A stretch of 64,000 nucleotides of DNA from Balneola sp. (GCA_002720745.1 PBJO01000007.1:84156-148155); one strand, 5' to 3'. Positions 45,785 to 55,669 are shown, numbered from the stretch's first letter. Program-made: numbers and translations. The notes: a model not told the origin generated them from the letters alone.

Positions 45785-47806
45785 ATGTATAATTCAATAC
45801 ACTGTTTACTCATGAGAGTAATTGTTCTTAGCTTATTTGCCTTTTTTATCCTAAAAAATAGCTTATTAAAAGCACAAAACTATCAAGTACCTAAAAATGA
45901 ATTTCGAGCAACGTGGGTGGCTACTGTGATTAATCTAGATTGGCCTCAAACTGGTGGATTAGCCCCACGTTTTCAAAAAGCAGATCTTAAGAATAAATTA
46001 GATAAGTTGAAAGAGGCAGGCATTAATGCTGTTTATTTTCAGATACGAACAGAAGGTGATGCATTATATGATTCTCCTATAGAACCATGGTCAAAGTATC
46101 TGACTGGTGAAGAGGGAGTGCCTCCAGCGCCATACTGGGATCCTTTAATGTTTGCAGTAAAAGAAGCTCATAAACGAGGGATGGAATTACACGCTTGGTT
46201 TAATCCTTATAGGGCAATGAGAAGCATACCCTCTGATTTTTCACAGAAAATCGTATTAAATCAAGAAATTGACCCTAGTCTTGAAATTGTGTTGAACCGA
46301 GAATTTGATCAAGATAGTAAAATGAAGGTATCTGGAACCTCTGAAAGAGCTGCAAACCACGTTTCAAACACTCATCCCGAATGGCTGCTAGTTATGAACG
46401 ATAAAATTGCAATTTTTGATCCTGGGTTACAAGAAGCCATAGAATATAACAGAGATATAGTGATGGATGTGGTTAATCGCTACGATGTGGATGGAATACA
46501 CTTTGATGACTATTTTTATCCCTATCCACCAAACCATATGGGTAGTTCATCTGCGAATGAAAAATTGGATGATGATACATTTGCTAAATATCCTCGCGGT
46601 TATACTGATAAAGATGATTGGAGGAGAGCAAATGTGGACCTTTTAGTTAAAATGATCCATGATAGTATTCAAGTGGTGAAACCATGGGTTAAATTTGGAA
46701 TTAGTCCATTTGGAATATGGAAAAGTGGGGTTCCTAGTGGAATCTCCGGTATGAATGCCTATGACACAATCTATGGTGATGGGCTAGCATGGTTGGAACA
46801 GCGCACAATTGATTATATAACTCCACAATTGTACTGGGGGATAGAACGATGGTATTCAGTTGGTCAGGATTATCGTGCACTAGCAGATTGGTGGGCAGAT
46901 AAAGCGTATGAAAATGAAAGGCATATGTACCCTGGACATGGTCTTTACCGTACGAGTTCGCGTACATTTACAGGTACTTTGTTCAACCAAAATGAAATAC
47001 CCCGGCAAATAAAGCATAATAGATCTAATCCACTTATTCAAGGGAGTGTATTTTTTCGAGCAAAAAATATAACTAGTTATTCTTCAAAAGGTTTTGCTGA
47101 TACGCTTAAAACCAATTACTATCGATATGCCGCTCTTACACCAATCATGAGCTGGAAAGATAGTATACCTCATGGGACACCTCAGAATCTCCAAGTTCAG
47201 CGAGATGAAGAAAATGAGTATATATTTCACCTAAGATGGGATTCTGTTGAAGTGGATTTTAATGCAAAAACTTCGACTATGGGCTATGTAGATTCATTGG
47301 TTAAGTATGCTGTTTACCGGGTTGATGCCGCACAACAACCCGATCCAAGCTCGGCAATGAACGAATATTATAATCTTGTTGGTGTAGCTGGTACTCCTGA
47401 ATTCACTGATATAGCCCCCCCTTCAGAACATAAATATTGGTACTTTATTACCTCAGCTACACGAAACTCCATAGAAAGTTTACCAACGAATGTGTTAGAA
47501 GCTGGAGTGGTAGTTTCAAACGAAGATCCATCGACTGGTGTGGTTGAATTTAATTTATTACCCAACTATCCTAATCCGTTTAATCCAAATACTGTTATTC
47601 CATTTATCATGGAGAAAGAAGGTATGGTGCAATTGGAAGTATTTGATTTATTAGGCCGAAAAGTGGCTACATTGGTTGATGAAGAATTACAGCAGGGTAG
47701 ACATTCGTATAGTTTTGAAGGAACTTCACTTAGTTCTGGGATATATGTATATAGACTTAAGCAAAATGATCAGATTATTACCCGATCAATGACACTAATC
47801 AAGTAA
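45785..47806 (+). CDS. GHL10-type glycoside hydrolase (YngK-like) with T9SS sorting domain
   Basis: This 673-residue secreted protein has a signal peptide (an internal ATG at 45815 gives a tidier one, ending LLKAQ) and a DUF187/GHL10 TIM-barrel domain: EFRATWVATVINLDWPQTGG, AGINAVYFQIRTEGDALY, HAWFNPYRA and DGIHFDDYFYPYP are its strand motifs with acidic residues. A fibronectin III-like segment (about 455-580) follows, then a T9SS C-terminal domain with NYPNPFNPN and SSGIYVYRL. GHL10 enzymes are often encoded beside MurNAc and GlcNAc metabolism genes; its substrate is unproven. It is the first gene after the terminator and leads the peptidoglycan-related locus. Confidence 0.87.
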   Translation: MYNSIHCLLMRVIVLSLFAFFILKNSLLKAQNYQVPKNEFRATWVATVINLDWPQTGGLAPRFQKADLKNKLDKLKEAGINAVYFQIRTEGDALYDSPIEPWSKYLTGEEGVPPAPYWDPLMFAVKEAHKRGMELHAWFNPYRAMRSIPSDFSQKIVLNQEIDPSLEIVLNREFDQDSKMKVSGTSERAANHVSNTHPEWLLVMNDKIAIFDPGLQEAIEYNRDIVMDVVNRYDVDGIHFDDYFYPYPPNHMGSSSANEKLDDDTFAKYPRGYTDKDDWRRANVDLLVKMIHDSIQVVKPWVKFGISPFGIWKSGVPSGISGMNAYDTIYGDGLAWLEQRTIDYITPQLYWGIERWYSVGQDYRALADWWADKAYENERHMYPGHGLYRTSSRTFTGTLFNQNEIPRQIKHNRSNPLIQGSVFFRAKNITSYSSKGFADTLKTNYYRYAALTPIMSWKDSIPHGTPQNLQVQRDEENEYIFHLRWDSVEVDFNAKTSTMGYVDSLVKYAVYRVDAAQQPDPSSAMNEYYNLVGVAGTPEFTDIAPPSEHKYWYFITSATRNSIESLPTNVLEAGVVVSNEDPSTGVVEFNLLPNYPNPFNPNTVIPFIMEKEGMVQLEVFDLLGRKVATLVDEELQQGRHSYSFEGTSLSSGIYVYRLKQNDQIITRSMTLIK

Positions 47807-47823
47807 GATAGACAAAGGATAAA

Positions 47824-48855
47824 ATGTCAAATAGGCGTAATTTTCTTAAGAATATTAGTTTAGCTTTTTTTGGTTTTGGTGGTTTACAGGAAAATTCGAA
47901 ACAAGTTGAAGAACAGGGTGAAGTAGAATTTTGTATAGCTCATATAACCGATCAACATGTCACTTCTAGACAAAAGGGTCATCACAGTTATCAAAAATGT
48001 GTGGAATCCATTAAAGCTCTTTCTCCTTCACCTGATTTCATGTTAATGGGTGAAGATATGGTATTTGATGGATTATATAATGATTTAGATGTATATCAAG
48101 AGTCCATTGAGTTGTACAAAAATATCTCGGATTAACTCAAAATGCCGTACCTCCATTGCATTGGTAATCATGACGTGTTAGGCTTATCCTCTAGAAGAAA
48201 GGTTGCTCCAGATCATCCTGAAATTGGTCGCGCTTATATTATGAAACGTCTTGGTATGGAAAGAGACTATTATAGTTTCAATCATAAAAGTTGGCACTTT
48301 ATTGTGCTGAACTCCATTTTTGAGAAAGAAGGAACCTCAGGTCCTGCCTATGAAGCTCGTGTAGGAGAGCGGCAGATGGATTGGTTACGTTTTGATCTAG
48401 GTAAACACAAAGACAAACCAACTATTGCAGTTAGCCATTTTGCAGCATTTTCACATAAAGGTCAAATAATCTAAGATTTTGACATGAAAGCTATGAGTGG
48501 AATTATTCTGCAGGATAATAAACAACTTAGAGAGGTATTGGAGCGGCATAGTGTGCGTTCTCTTTTACAAGGTCATACCCATGTAAGTGAGAATTTTCAG
48601 TATAACAATGTGTGGTATCTTAATACCCAATCGGCTTCGGCAGCATGGTGGGGTGGAAATTGGTTGGGTTTTGAGCCAGGATATACTATACTAGAGCAAG
48701 GTGAAAGAGATATTATTAGATGGTATGCAAATGAATATGAGTGGGAACATAAGCTTGATCCTGAGGATACTCTAGACCGAGAAAGCATCCAAGAACAAAA
48801 GGAATTTGAAGCAGAACAAATCAGATTATATTTACAAGAAATCACTCGTGAGTAA
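47824..48855 (+). pseudogene. Calcineurin-like metallophosphoesterase gene with two in-frame TAA codons
   Basis: One reading frame of 344 codons encodes a complete metallophosphoesterase but is broken by TAA at 48133-48135 (codon 104) and 48472-48474 (codon 217). No frame change occurs, so pieces 47824-48135, 48142-48474 and 48484-48855 are one gene. Motifs are mostly intact: DQH in AHITDQHVTS, GNHD in CIGNHDVLG, VSHFAAFS, and GHTH in LQGHTHVSE; the second metal motif reads GEDMVFDG where relatives usually have GGD or GD. The N-terminus SNRRNFLKNISLAF looks like a Tat signal. An SD-like AAAGGA precedes ATG 47824. Both stops are one C-to-T change from CAA (Gln). Confidence 0.75.
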
Positions 48856-50023
48856 TTTTTTTTTAAAAATAAAAAAGCCATCTTTGTTATCTCTTAGTCT
48901 AAGTGTTGTGGGTTTCTTGTCTGTTTTTTTTCCTGAGCATCTAAAAGCACAATCGTTCACAATTAGGGTGCTAAGTGATTCTGCTTTAAGCACAGGTGTT
49001 AACCACATAGCCTGGGAATCAATTGATCCAAAGTGGTCCGGCGATATTATTGTGGCCGATTGGAATTCGTCAATCCAACTAAAAACAGTCAAAGCTAATA
49101 ATGAACTAAAAGGCTATCAGACCACTCAAGATATGATGCGTTCCTACCAGCAAAGTATCAGTTCGGAAAAAAAAGTGATAGCTGGGATTAATGGGGATTT
49201 TTACAAGGCAGGGGGAGTACCCGTTCATAGTCAGCTAATCGAGGGGGAAATACTGAAATTACCTGTACAGCGCGATGCTATTGCGATGGATGACCATCAG
49301 CAATTTTATCTAGGTTCGTTTAGATATTCTGGTCAATTAGAGATCCTTGAACAATCTATGGTACTAGAGATAGACGGTGTTAATACTGCAAGAGAGGCTG
49401 ATCAACTCATTGTGTATAATGAATATTATGGTGATTCTACTCTGACTAATGCCTTTGGATATGAAGTCGTGGTTGAACAACTTGATTATGAGCCTATTAA
49501 CAGACCCGAGCTATTTCGAGTAGTCGAGTTCGCAAATTATCAAAAAGGTTTTATTCCTAAGGGTCATGTGGTTCTTTCTGCTCATGGGGAGAAAATGCCC
49601 TATTTAGAAGCTTTAGCTATAGGCGATTCCATTCGAATAACCCATGGATTACTCCAAGGTCAACAACCTTTTTCTGAGCAACCAGCATTAGTGGAATTTA
49701 TTGGAGGCAGCAAGATTTTTTTAAATGACGGAAAGATAGATGGTAATTGGTCTGAGAGACATCCGAGATCGGCTCTAGGTTTTAATGCCGACACAACAAA
49801 AGTATTCTTGTTTACCGTAGATGGACGACAGGAAAGTAGTGTGGGAATGTCGCTCACCGAAATGGCCGAGGTGATGAAGTATTTTGATGTTACTTATGCC
49901 ATTAACCTTGATGGGGGTGGTTCAACTACCTTAGTAGCAAATGATAAGTTACTTAGCTCTCCATCAGATCCAACTGGGCAAAGAAAAGTATCCAATGCTA
50001 TTATATTAGTTCAAAATCAGTAG
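48848..50023 (+). CDS. Phosphodiester glycosidase family protein (NAGPA domain)
   Basis: I start at GTG 48848, which overlaps the previous frame's stop (GTGAGTAA) and puts a signal peptide right at the N-terminus; an ATG at 48806 also exists. The 391-residue protein has a NAGPA/DUF2233 domain: GINGDFYKAGGVPVHSQLI, then RSALGFNADTTKVFLFTVDG and YAINLDGGGSTTLVAND, the family signatures. The animal homologue removes GlcNAc from mannose-6-phosphate caps; bacterial members are implicated in hydrolysing sugar-phosphodiester links, including on polysaccharides. Translational coupling with the broken phosphoesterase gene suggests the two once worked together. Confidence 0.88.
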   Translation: MSNFFLKIKKPSLLSLSLSVVGFLSVFFPEHLKAQSFTIRVLSDSALSTGVNHIAWESIDPKWSGDIIVADWNSSIQLKTVKANNELKGYQTTQDMMRSYQQSISSEKKVIAGINGDFYKAGGVPVHSQLIEGEILKLPVQRDAIAMDDHQQFYLGSFRYSGQLEILEQSMVLEIDGVNTAREADQLIVYNEYYGDSTLTNAFGYEVVVEQLDYEPINRPELFRVVEFANYQKGFIPKGHVVLSAHGEKMPYLEALAIGDSIRITHGLLQGQQPFSEQPALVEFIGGSKIFLNDGKIDGNWSERHPRSALGFNADTTKVFLFTVDGRQESSVGMSLTEMAEVMKYFDVTYAINLDGGGSTTLVANDKLLSSPSDPTGQRKVSNAIILVQNQ

Positions 50024-50090
50024 TTTATAAGTTATTCAGGATCATAAATTTGTATTCGAATTTAATTCAAAGGGTAATTAGCAATAGTAC

Positions 50091-51266
50091 TTACACTTTT
50101 ATGAGTATGTCTTTTTGTTGCATCCAACTTGCTAAACCAAAAAACAAGATAACCCATAAGATGGAATGACTAACAGATGCTAACATAGGATCGGTGAATA
50201 TCCCTTTAAGAATTACAGAGTATAAAAATCCTTTCAGGCTCATAAGATTGCCCTCCACGGTAATCTGTATCATACTCATTATTCGAGCAATTAATCCACT
50301 CAAAAAGAATATCGTAATGGCATTTATCCCGAAAGCAATCCCCCATTTGACACCTTTTTTATGTCCTTTTACGTCAATAAACCAATAACAAAAACCAAAT
50401 ATCATGCTGGCTAATCCACCAGTGAAAAGACTAAATGAACTGGTCCAAATATTTTTATTTAGTGGGAAAATCCAACTCCATAGGTAACCTAGTGTTAGCC
50501 AAAAAAAACCCCATTTAAGTACCTCAAGCACTTTTTGTTCTTGATTAATATGATCTTTAAGTAGTAACTGACCAATATAAATACCTATCAATGTACTCAC
50601 TAAAGCCGGAAAAGTGCTCAAAATACCCTCGGGGTCCCATAACTCTTTCCACATATGACCGCTGAGAAGTAGCTGATCAATATAGGCTGCTATATTTCCT
50701 TCTGGCGCATCAATAGCGCCTGCTCCAAACCCAGGAACTGGAATTAAACTCATCGCCAACCAATATCCAATCAATATAACTCCTGATACTATCCACCGCA
50801 CTTTGTTAGATGTATACAAAAATAGAAAAGCTGCCATAATGTAGATTACTGAAATTCGTTGGAGGACTCCCGGTATTCTCAGGCTTTCGATCTTAGGATG
50901 TAGACTAAATTCTGGTGAAAATACTACATAAGGGAAGGCCGCAAGAACCAAACCCAAACCAAAAATTTTTACCCCACGTATGGCTGTTTTTTGGATTAAC
51001 TCTTGACGACTCATTCCTTTCGCCGTAGCTTTGGATAAAGCTAAGACAATGGAAACACCTACTATAAATAGGAAAAATGGAAAGATTAAATCGGTGGGAG
51101 TCCAACCGTGCCACTCCGCATGGGCAAATGGCCCATATATGTATGACCATGAGCCTGGATTGTTTACCCAGATCATTGAGGCAACAGTAGCGCCACGGAA
51201 AAAATCTAAAGAATTGAGTCGTTTTCCTTTTATGATTTGTTGAGAGTTATCCATGTTAGCCAACAT
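50091..51266 (-). CDS. nagX: HGSNAT/NagX-like membrane acetyltransferase (DUF5009)
   Basis: This 391-residue protein has about ten to eleven transmembrane helices and the family start SLDFFRGATVASMIWVNNPG, followed by WHGWTPTDLIFPFFLFIVGV. It is homologous to the lysosomal heparan-alpha-glucosaminide N-acetyltransferase, which moves acetyl groups from cytoplasmic acetyl-CoA to terminal glucosamine across the membrane, and to bacterial NagX. A small GENXFP loop (FSTFPALVSTLIGIYIGQLL) precedes the late helices. It starts 2 bases after the nagZ stop on the same strand, so both are expressed together. Acetylation of glucosamine residues in wall fragments is inferred, not shown. Confidence 0.8.
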   Translation of the reverse strand: MLANMDNSQQIIKGKRLNSLDFFRGATVASMIWVNNPGSWSYIYGPFAHAEWHGWTPTDLIFPFFLFIVGVSIVLALSKATAKGMSRQELIQKTAIRGVKIFGLGLVLAAFPYVVFSPEFSLHPKIESLRIPGVLQRISVIYIMAAFLFLYTSNKVRWIVSGVILIGYWLAMSLIPVPGFGAGAIDAPEGNIAAYIDQLLLSGHMWKELWDPEGILSTFPALVSTLIGIYIGQLLLKDHINQEQKVLEVLKWGFFWLTLGYLWSWIFPLNKNIWTSSFSLFTGGLASMIFGFCYWFIDVKGHKKGVKWGIAFGINAITIFFLSGLIARIMSMIQITVEGNLMSLKGFLYSVILKGIFTDPMLASVSHSILWVILFFGLASWMQQKDILIKV

Positions 51267-51268
51267 AT

Positions 51269-52339
51269 TTAGTTGGGTTTTTGGCTTTTCATTTTCAAAA
51301 TTCTATTGACTGAATAGTCAATTCTATTTTCGTTGATGAATCCCTCTTCAATTAGTTGTTCAACGATGGATACTAGCTCATATAATTTGGCTGGGTTTGG
51401 CAGTAGATTATTTCCAAAACAAAATATATCTACTCCCGCATTTAGTCCCATCTTCAGGGCCTCTTTTATACCGTAGTGATCAGAAATTGCTTTCATTTGC
51501 ATATCATCAGTGAACACTAAGCCATTGAAGCCCATTTTTTTGCGAAGTAATTTGGGTATAATATATTTAGATATGGTTGCAGGATATAGTGCATCGAATT
51601 TTCTGTTAATTACATGGGCGGTCATAATCATTGAGCATAGTCCGTCTTCAATAAGGGCTGAGTAAGGTAATAACTCATCTTCTTGCCAGGTATCAGTCAC
51701 ATCTACAAAACCTGCATGGGTATCGCCTTTGGCGCTTCCATGACCTGGAAAATGCTTGCAGCAACCCCAAATCCCTTCCGATTGTAAGCCTCTTAAGTAA
51801 GCCTTAGCATGTCGGTAGACTAAATCAGAGCTAGAACCAAAGGATCGTTGTCGTTTAGCTATTATAGAGGAATTGAATTCTTTGGCTACGTCAACTACGG
51901 GGGCAAAATTAACTGTAATATGCATTTCTCGGAGTATGCTTCCTATGTCTTTGGCTTGTTTATAGGTTAGCTCTATATCATCTTGATTACCCAAATAGGC
52001 ATGACTTTTTGTATCCGCAAAACCATATACAGGTTTTAGTCGATTGACCAGTCCTCCTTCTTGATCGATACCTATCCAAAGTGGAAGACTACTGACCTCA
52101 TGTAGTGATGCACAGAGCTCTTGAAGTTGTACTGGCGATGAAATGTTATGGATAGGTTTATGGTGTACCATATCCTGATCGAAAAGAATAACCGCTCCTG
52201 GTCCGAATTTCTCAATCATAGTATATAATTCTGTGCCTTCACTCATATCGGAACCCTTAAAGCCCATTAAAAAAAGTTGAGCAATTTTTCTGCGTAACGA
52301 TAAAGTATTCGATATGTTCTTATTACTTTTCGAGTACAT
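51269..52339 (-). CDS. nagZ: Beta-N-acetylhexosaminidase (GH3, NagZ-type)
   Basis: This 356-residue GH3 enzyme would remove N-acetylglucosamine from muropeptides or other chains. The NagZ motif KHFPGHGSAKGDTH is at residues 195-208, giving the catalytic acid/base pair Asp206 and His208 of this group. The nucleophile aspartate is in VFTDDMQMKAI, Asp278. No signal peptide is visible, so it probably works in the cytoplasm. It has one compact barrel and lacks the second GH3 domain. Downstream lies the HGSNAT-like gene (2-base gap). It is divergent from namZ. Confidence 0.92.
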   Translation of the reverse strand: MYSKSNKNISNTLSLRRKIAQLFLMGFKGSDMSEGTELYTMIEKFGPGAVILFDQDMVHHKPIHNISSPVQLQELCASLHEVSSLPLWIGIDQEGGLVNRLKPVYGFADTKSHAYLGNQDDIELTYKQAKDIGSILREMHITVNFAPVVDVAKEFNSSIIAKRQRSFGSSSDLVYRHAKAYLRGLQSEGIWGCCKHFPGHGSAKGDTHAGFVDVTDTWQEDELLPYSALIEDGLCSMIMTAHVINRKFDALYPATISKYIIPKLLRKKMGFNGLVFTDDMQMKAISDHYGIKEALKMGLNAGVDIFCFGNNLLPNPAKLYELVSIVEQLIEEGFINENRIDYSVNRILKMKSQKPN

Positions 52340-52430
52340 CTAGAGCATTTTTAGTAGTTGCAAGAAAATTTGATAATTTCCATGCTGTTTATATATCAGC
52401 CTTGCAAAAGGTGTTTTAAGAGATGTGAAT

Positions 52431-52446
52431 TTGAATTATAAATCAA
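52431..52446. promoter_or_regulatory. Imperfect palindrome between divergent nagZ and namZ
   Basis: TTGAATTATAAATCAA is a 16-base palindrome with one mismatched pair, in the 186-base gap between the divergent nagZ and namZ starts, about 80 bases from namZ. Its position suits an operator acting on both promoters. No regulator gene is nearby, and AT-rich DNA yields such patterns by chance, so this is weak. Confidence 0.3.
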
Positions 52447-52525
52447 GGTAGTTCATTTCTTTTTTACCTACTTTATTTAGTGTTATGTTAGTCATTTACG
52501 ACATTCTAAGCCAATCAATTAGTCT

Positions 52526-53815
52526 ATGTTTACACCCTTTTATAAACGAATTAGAAAAAACCAGACCTTAGCACGAATTAGTGCATTTTCATGGGGAATA
52601 ATTTTATTGATTTCTTTGGGACTCAGCGCACAACAAACGGTAAAAACAGGTATTGAAGTCTTAATAGAGCAGAACTTTGAGGTTATTGAGGGTATGCGTG
52701 TCGGATTAATTACCAATGCTACTGGAGTAAATTCTGAGTTAGTTTCTACTATTGATTTGTTGAATAGTGCTAAAAATGTGCATTTGGTAGCATTATATGG
52801 CCCGGAGCATGGCGTGCGAGGTAATTATTCTGCTGGGGATAATGTAGGTAGTTATGTTGATCAGGCAACTGGCCTGCCGGTGTTCTCGTTATATGGTACT
52901 ACTCGTAAGCCTACTCCAGAAATGTTGGAAGGGGTAGAGGTGTTGGTGTACGACATTCAGGATATAGGGGTGAGATCGTACACATACATCAGTACAATGG
53001 GTCTAGCTATGGAAGCCGCCGCTGAGTTTAAAATACCATTTATGGTGCTAGATCGACCTAATCCTATGGGTGGTTTAAAAGTGGAGGGTGGCTTAGTGGA
53101 TCCAGAGTTTGAATCCTTCGTGAGTAAATTTCCTATTCCATATGTTTATGGGCTCACTCCTGCTGAGATTGCCAGAATGATTAATGATAAAGAGTGGATG
53201 GATATAAATAAGAAGGTAGATTTAATAGTTATTAGCATGGAAGGGTGGACGCGGGAGATGACATTCGAACAAACGGGTCTTCCATGGGTTCCTACCTCAC
53301 CTCATATTCCACATTCTTATACACCATACTATTATGCTGCAAGCGGAGTGATGGGGGAGTTGGGTGTTTTTTCTGAGGGAGTAGGGTATACGCTTCCTTT
53401 TCAGACTTTTGCTGCAGAATGGATTGATGAGCAGGCTTTATGTGAGGCTATGAATGCTTTAAATCTTCCAGGGGTATATTTCCGTCCAATAGTGTTCAAA
53501 CCATTCTATGGTCGTGACCAAGGAAAAACCTTAAGAGGGGTACAGATTCACTTATATGATATTGAACAAGTAGAATTATTGCCACTGCAATTCTATTTCA
53601 TGCAAGTTCATCATGAATTATATCCCGAAAAAGATATTTTTGGTTTATCAGAAAACCGTTGGAATATGTTCGATAAAGTTAATGGTTCGGATTTTGTGCG
53701 TTCTGAATTTTCTTCTCACTACCAAGTCGATTCATTGTTGGTTAACTGGAGGGAAGATGCCAAGGCTTTTCAGCAAGAATCCATACCTTTTTGGTTGTAT
53801 CCTGCCAACAATTAA
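52526..53815 (+). CDS. namZ: Exo-beta-N-acetylmuramidase (GH171, DUF1343)
   Basis: This 429-residue protein begins with a signal peptide (residues about 18-36, ending LSAQ), so it acts outside the cytoplasm. The body is the DUF1343/GH171 family: GLITNATGVNSELVSTIDLL, LYGPEHGVRG with catalytic Glu94, VLVYDIQDIGVRSYTYIS and FMVLDRPNPMGGLKVEGG. GH171 enzymes such as Bacillus NamZ remove MurNAc from the non-reducing end of peptide-free peptidoglycan. The amidase gene 18 bases downstream would supply the peptide-free strands, and nagZ is divergent upstream; this trio resembles the Bacillus amiE-nagZ-namZ set. Confidence 0.92.
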   Translation: MFTPFYKRIRKNQTLARISAFSWGIILLISLGLSAQQTVKTGIEVLIEQNFEVIEGMRVGLITNATGVNSELVSTIDLLNSAKNVHLVALYGPEHGVRGNYSAGDNVGSYVDQATGLPVFSLYGTTRKPTPEMLEGVEVLVYDIQDIGVRSYTYISTMGLAMEAAAEFKIPFMVLDRPNPMGGLKVEGGLVDPEFESFVSKFPIPYVYGLTPAEIARMINDKEWMDINKKVDLIVISMEGWTREMTFEQTGLPWVPTSPHIPHSYTPYYYAASGVMGELGVFSEGVGYTLPFQTFAAEWIDEQALCEAMNALNLPGVYFRPIVFKPFYGRDQGKTLRGVQIHLYDIEQVELLPLQFYFMQVHHELYPEKDIFGLSENRWNMFDKVNGSDFVRSEFSSHYQVDSLLVNWREDAKAFQQESIPFWLYPANN

Positions 53816-53833
53816 TCACAATAATCTAAGATT

Positions 53834-55669
53834 ATGAAAAAGATAATTTTTGTTTTGTTTTATACTAGTCTTAGTTATTCTACTTGGGCTCAGTATAATC
53901 CACTCACCTTAGGGATTGTCATACCCGAACAGGATACGGTGGAATATCCATTTTCACGATACAGGGTATCAGCTCATACAGATCCAAATGCTCAGGCGTT
54001 TATCAATGGAAAAAAGGTACAGGTTTACAGTTCAGGCGCTTTTGTGGACATGATTTTTCCTACTGAACAAATTACCGCTATTGAGTTTATGGTTGCATTA
54101 GATGGAGATACAGTTAAACAAACTCGGTATCTTATGAAACCAAGTACTTCTCAAGAGCTTAGTTCGGAAATAGTAGAGCTACATTCTGGAGAGGAAGCTA
54201 AAAAATGGTTTATTCAACCTACTCTGGACCCCCTAGAACCCGATAAGTGGTACGGTCCTGGTGATGTGATACCTATATTAGCACAGGCGACACCAGGAAA
54301 AAACCTTAGCTACTCTATATCTGGGCATTATCAAAATATTATGATGCATGAAACTAATCCAGGGATGTATGAAGCTTATCATAAGGTTGATACTTATACG
54401 CCTTTATTTGAGGGCCCTATAGAATTCAGTTTGAAGGGTAAGTGGTTAACTCGATCTAAAGCTAGTAGCTTTGAAACCATCAAGGTTGGGGGTTTACCAA
54501 TAATAGGTTTGGTCAATAACTCCGATGCCTACCTGAATATTGGTTTGGGTTCGGACAGATTAGGAGGGGCCAAGTATGGCTCGATTTTTCAAGGTGTAGA
54601 GCTTACTATTGTGGGCGAGCAAAATGGATTGTATAAGGTTATATTAAGCCCTTCTTTGCATGCTTGGATACCCAAACGCTTTGTGGATCTAAAGCAAACC
54701 TTTGATTTACCTTCCCAGTCACTCAGTGGGAATATCCGGATAGCAGCAATCTCTGAAAAAGCAGTGCATAGTCAGGGTGCTGACGTTATCACAGTATCCT
54801 TACCAAAGCGTTTACCTTACATAACATATACAGAATCAGACCCTAATAGAATTATAGTCGATATTTTTGGAGCCACCTCTAATACGAATTGGAAGATATT
54901 GTTAGACGAAGCATCTGGGATAGATGAAGTTCGTTGGGTGCAGGTTGATGATGATAGACTACGATTATTTATTGACTTAACTCACAAAGGCCACTGGGGC
55001 TACTTTGTCGAATATGGGTGGCGAGGTCAAATGCGTATAGTTGTTAAACGTCCACCAGTGATTGAGGAAGCTCTAATGCCTTTGAAAAACCGAATTATTG
55101 CTGTAGATGCGGGGCATGGTGGGCGTAATAAAGGCGCGCTGGGTTCTACTGGGGTTATGGAAAAGGAAGTGGCATTGGCTATTTCAAAGAAACTTGAGGA
55201 ATTGCTAATAGAAGCGGGTGCAAAAGTTATCATGACAAGAACTGATGACTCATATCTATACATGAGTGAGAGAGCTAAAATAGTTCGAGCTAACCATGCT
55301 GAGTTGTTGGTTAGTATTCATGCTAATTCTATTGGATATGCTACTGATCCAAGAAAAATTAGTGGAACTGGAGCATTTTATAAGCATATGGCTTATAAAC
55401 CATTGGCCGAAATCATTTACAATAAAATGCGAGAATTAGGTTTAGATGATTATGGGTTAACCGGGAGTTTTAATTTTACGCTAAATGCACCTACTGATTT
55501 TCCAAATGTATTAGTGGAAACAGCCTTCTTATCAAATCCTGTGGAAGAAATATTCCTACTTGATCCTTATTATCAAAGACGTATGGCTCAACAAATAGTT
55601 GAGGGCTTAGAAGAATATTATACCAGATATGCCCATTGGTCGAATGACAGTCTTGAAGTCTACAATTAA
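53834..55669 (+). CDS. N-acetylmuramoyl-L-alanine amidase (Amidase_3), periplasmic
   Basis: This 611-residue enzyme has a signal peptide (cleavage after TWAQ, residue 19). The N-terminal 200 residues look like Ig-type domains, an SH3-like segment sits around 235-290 (VNNSDAYLNIGLGSDRLGG), and a beta-rich AMIN-like region follows. The C-terminal Amidase_3 domain starts near residue 420: zinc ligands in DAGHGG, GVMEKEVAL and SIHANS, and catalytic Glu in VLVETAFLSNPVEE. It cleaves the amide between MurNAc and L-Ala. It is in an operon with namZ, 18 bases apart, and would prepare peptide-free strands for NamZ. Confidence 0.9.
   Translation: MKKIIFVLFYTSLSYSTWAQYNPLTLGIVIPEQDTVEYPFSRYRVSAHTDPNAQAFINGKKVQVYSSGAFVDMIFPTEQITAIEFMVALDGDTVKQTRYLMKPSTSQELSSEIVELHSGEEAKKWFIQPTLDPLEPDKWYGPGDVIPILAQATPGKNLSYSISGHYQNIMMHETNPGMYEAYHKVDTYTPLFEGPIEFSLKGKWLTRSKASSFETIKVGGLPIIGLVNNSDAYLNIGLGSDRLGGAKYGSIFQGVELTIVGEQNGLYKVILSPSLHAWIPKRFVDLKQTFDLPSQSLSGNIRIAAISEKAVHSQGADVITVSLPKRLPYITYTESDPNRIIVDIFGATSNTNWKILLDEASGIDEVRWVQVDDDRLRLFIDLTHKGHWGYFVEYGWRGQMRIVVKRPPVIEEALMPLKNRIIAVDAGHGGRNKGALGSTGVMEKEVALAISKKLEELLIEAGAKVIMTRTDDSYLYMSERAKIVRANHAELLVSIHANSIGYATDPRKISGTGAFYKHMAYKPLAEIIYNKMRELGLDDYGLTGSFNFTLNAPTDFPNVLVETAFLSNPVEEIFLLDPYYQRRMAQQIVEGLEEYYTRYAHWSNDSLEVYN

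Noticed and set aside
47824..48855. Stop-codon reassignment of TAA to glutamine.
   Set aside because: Most genes in the window end at TAA with normal C-termini, so the standard code applies.
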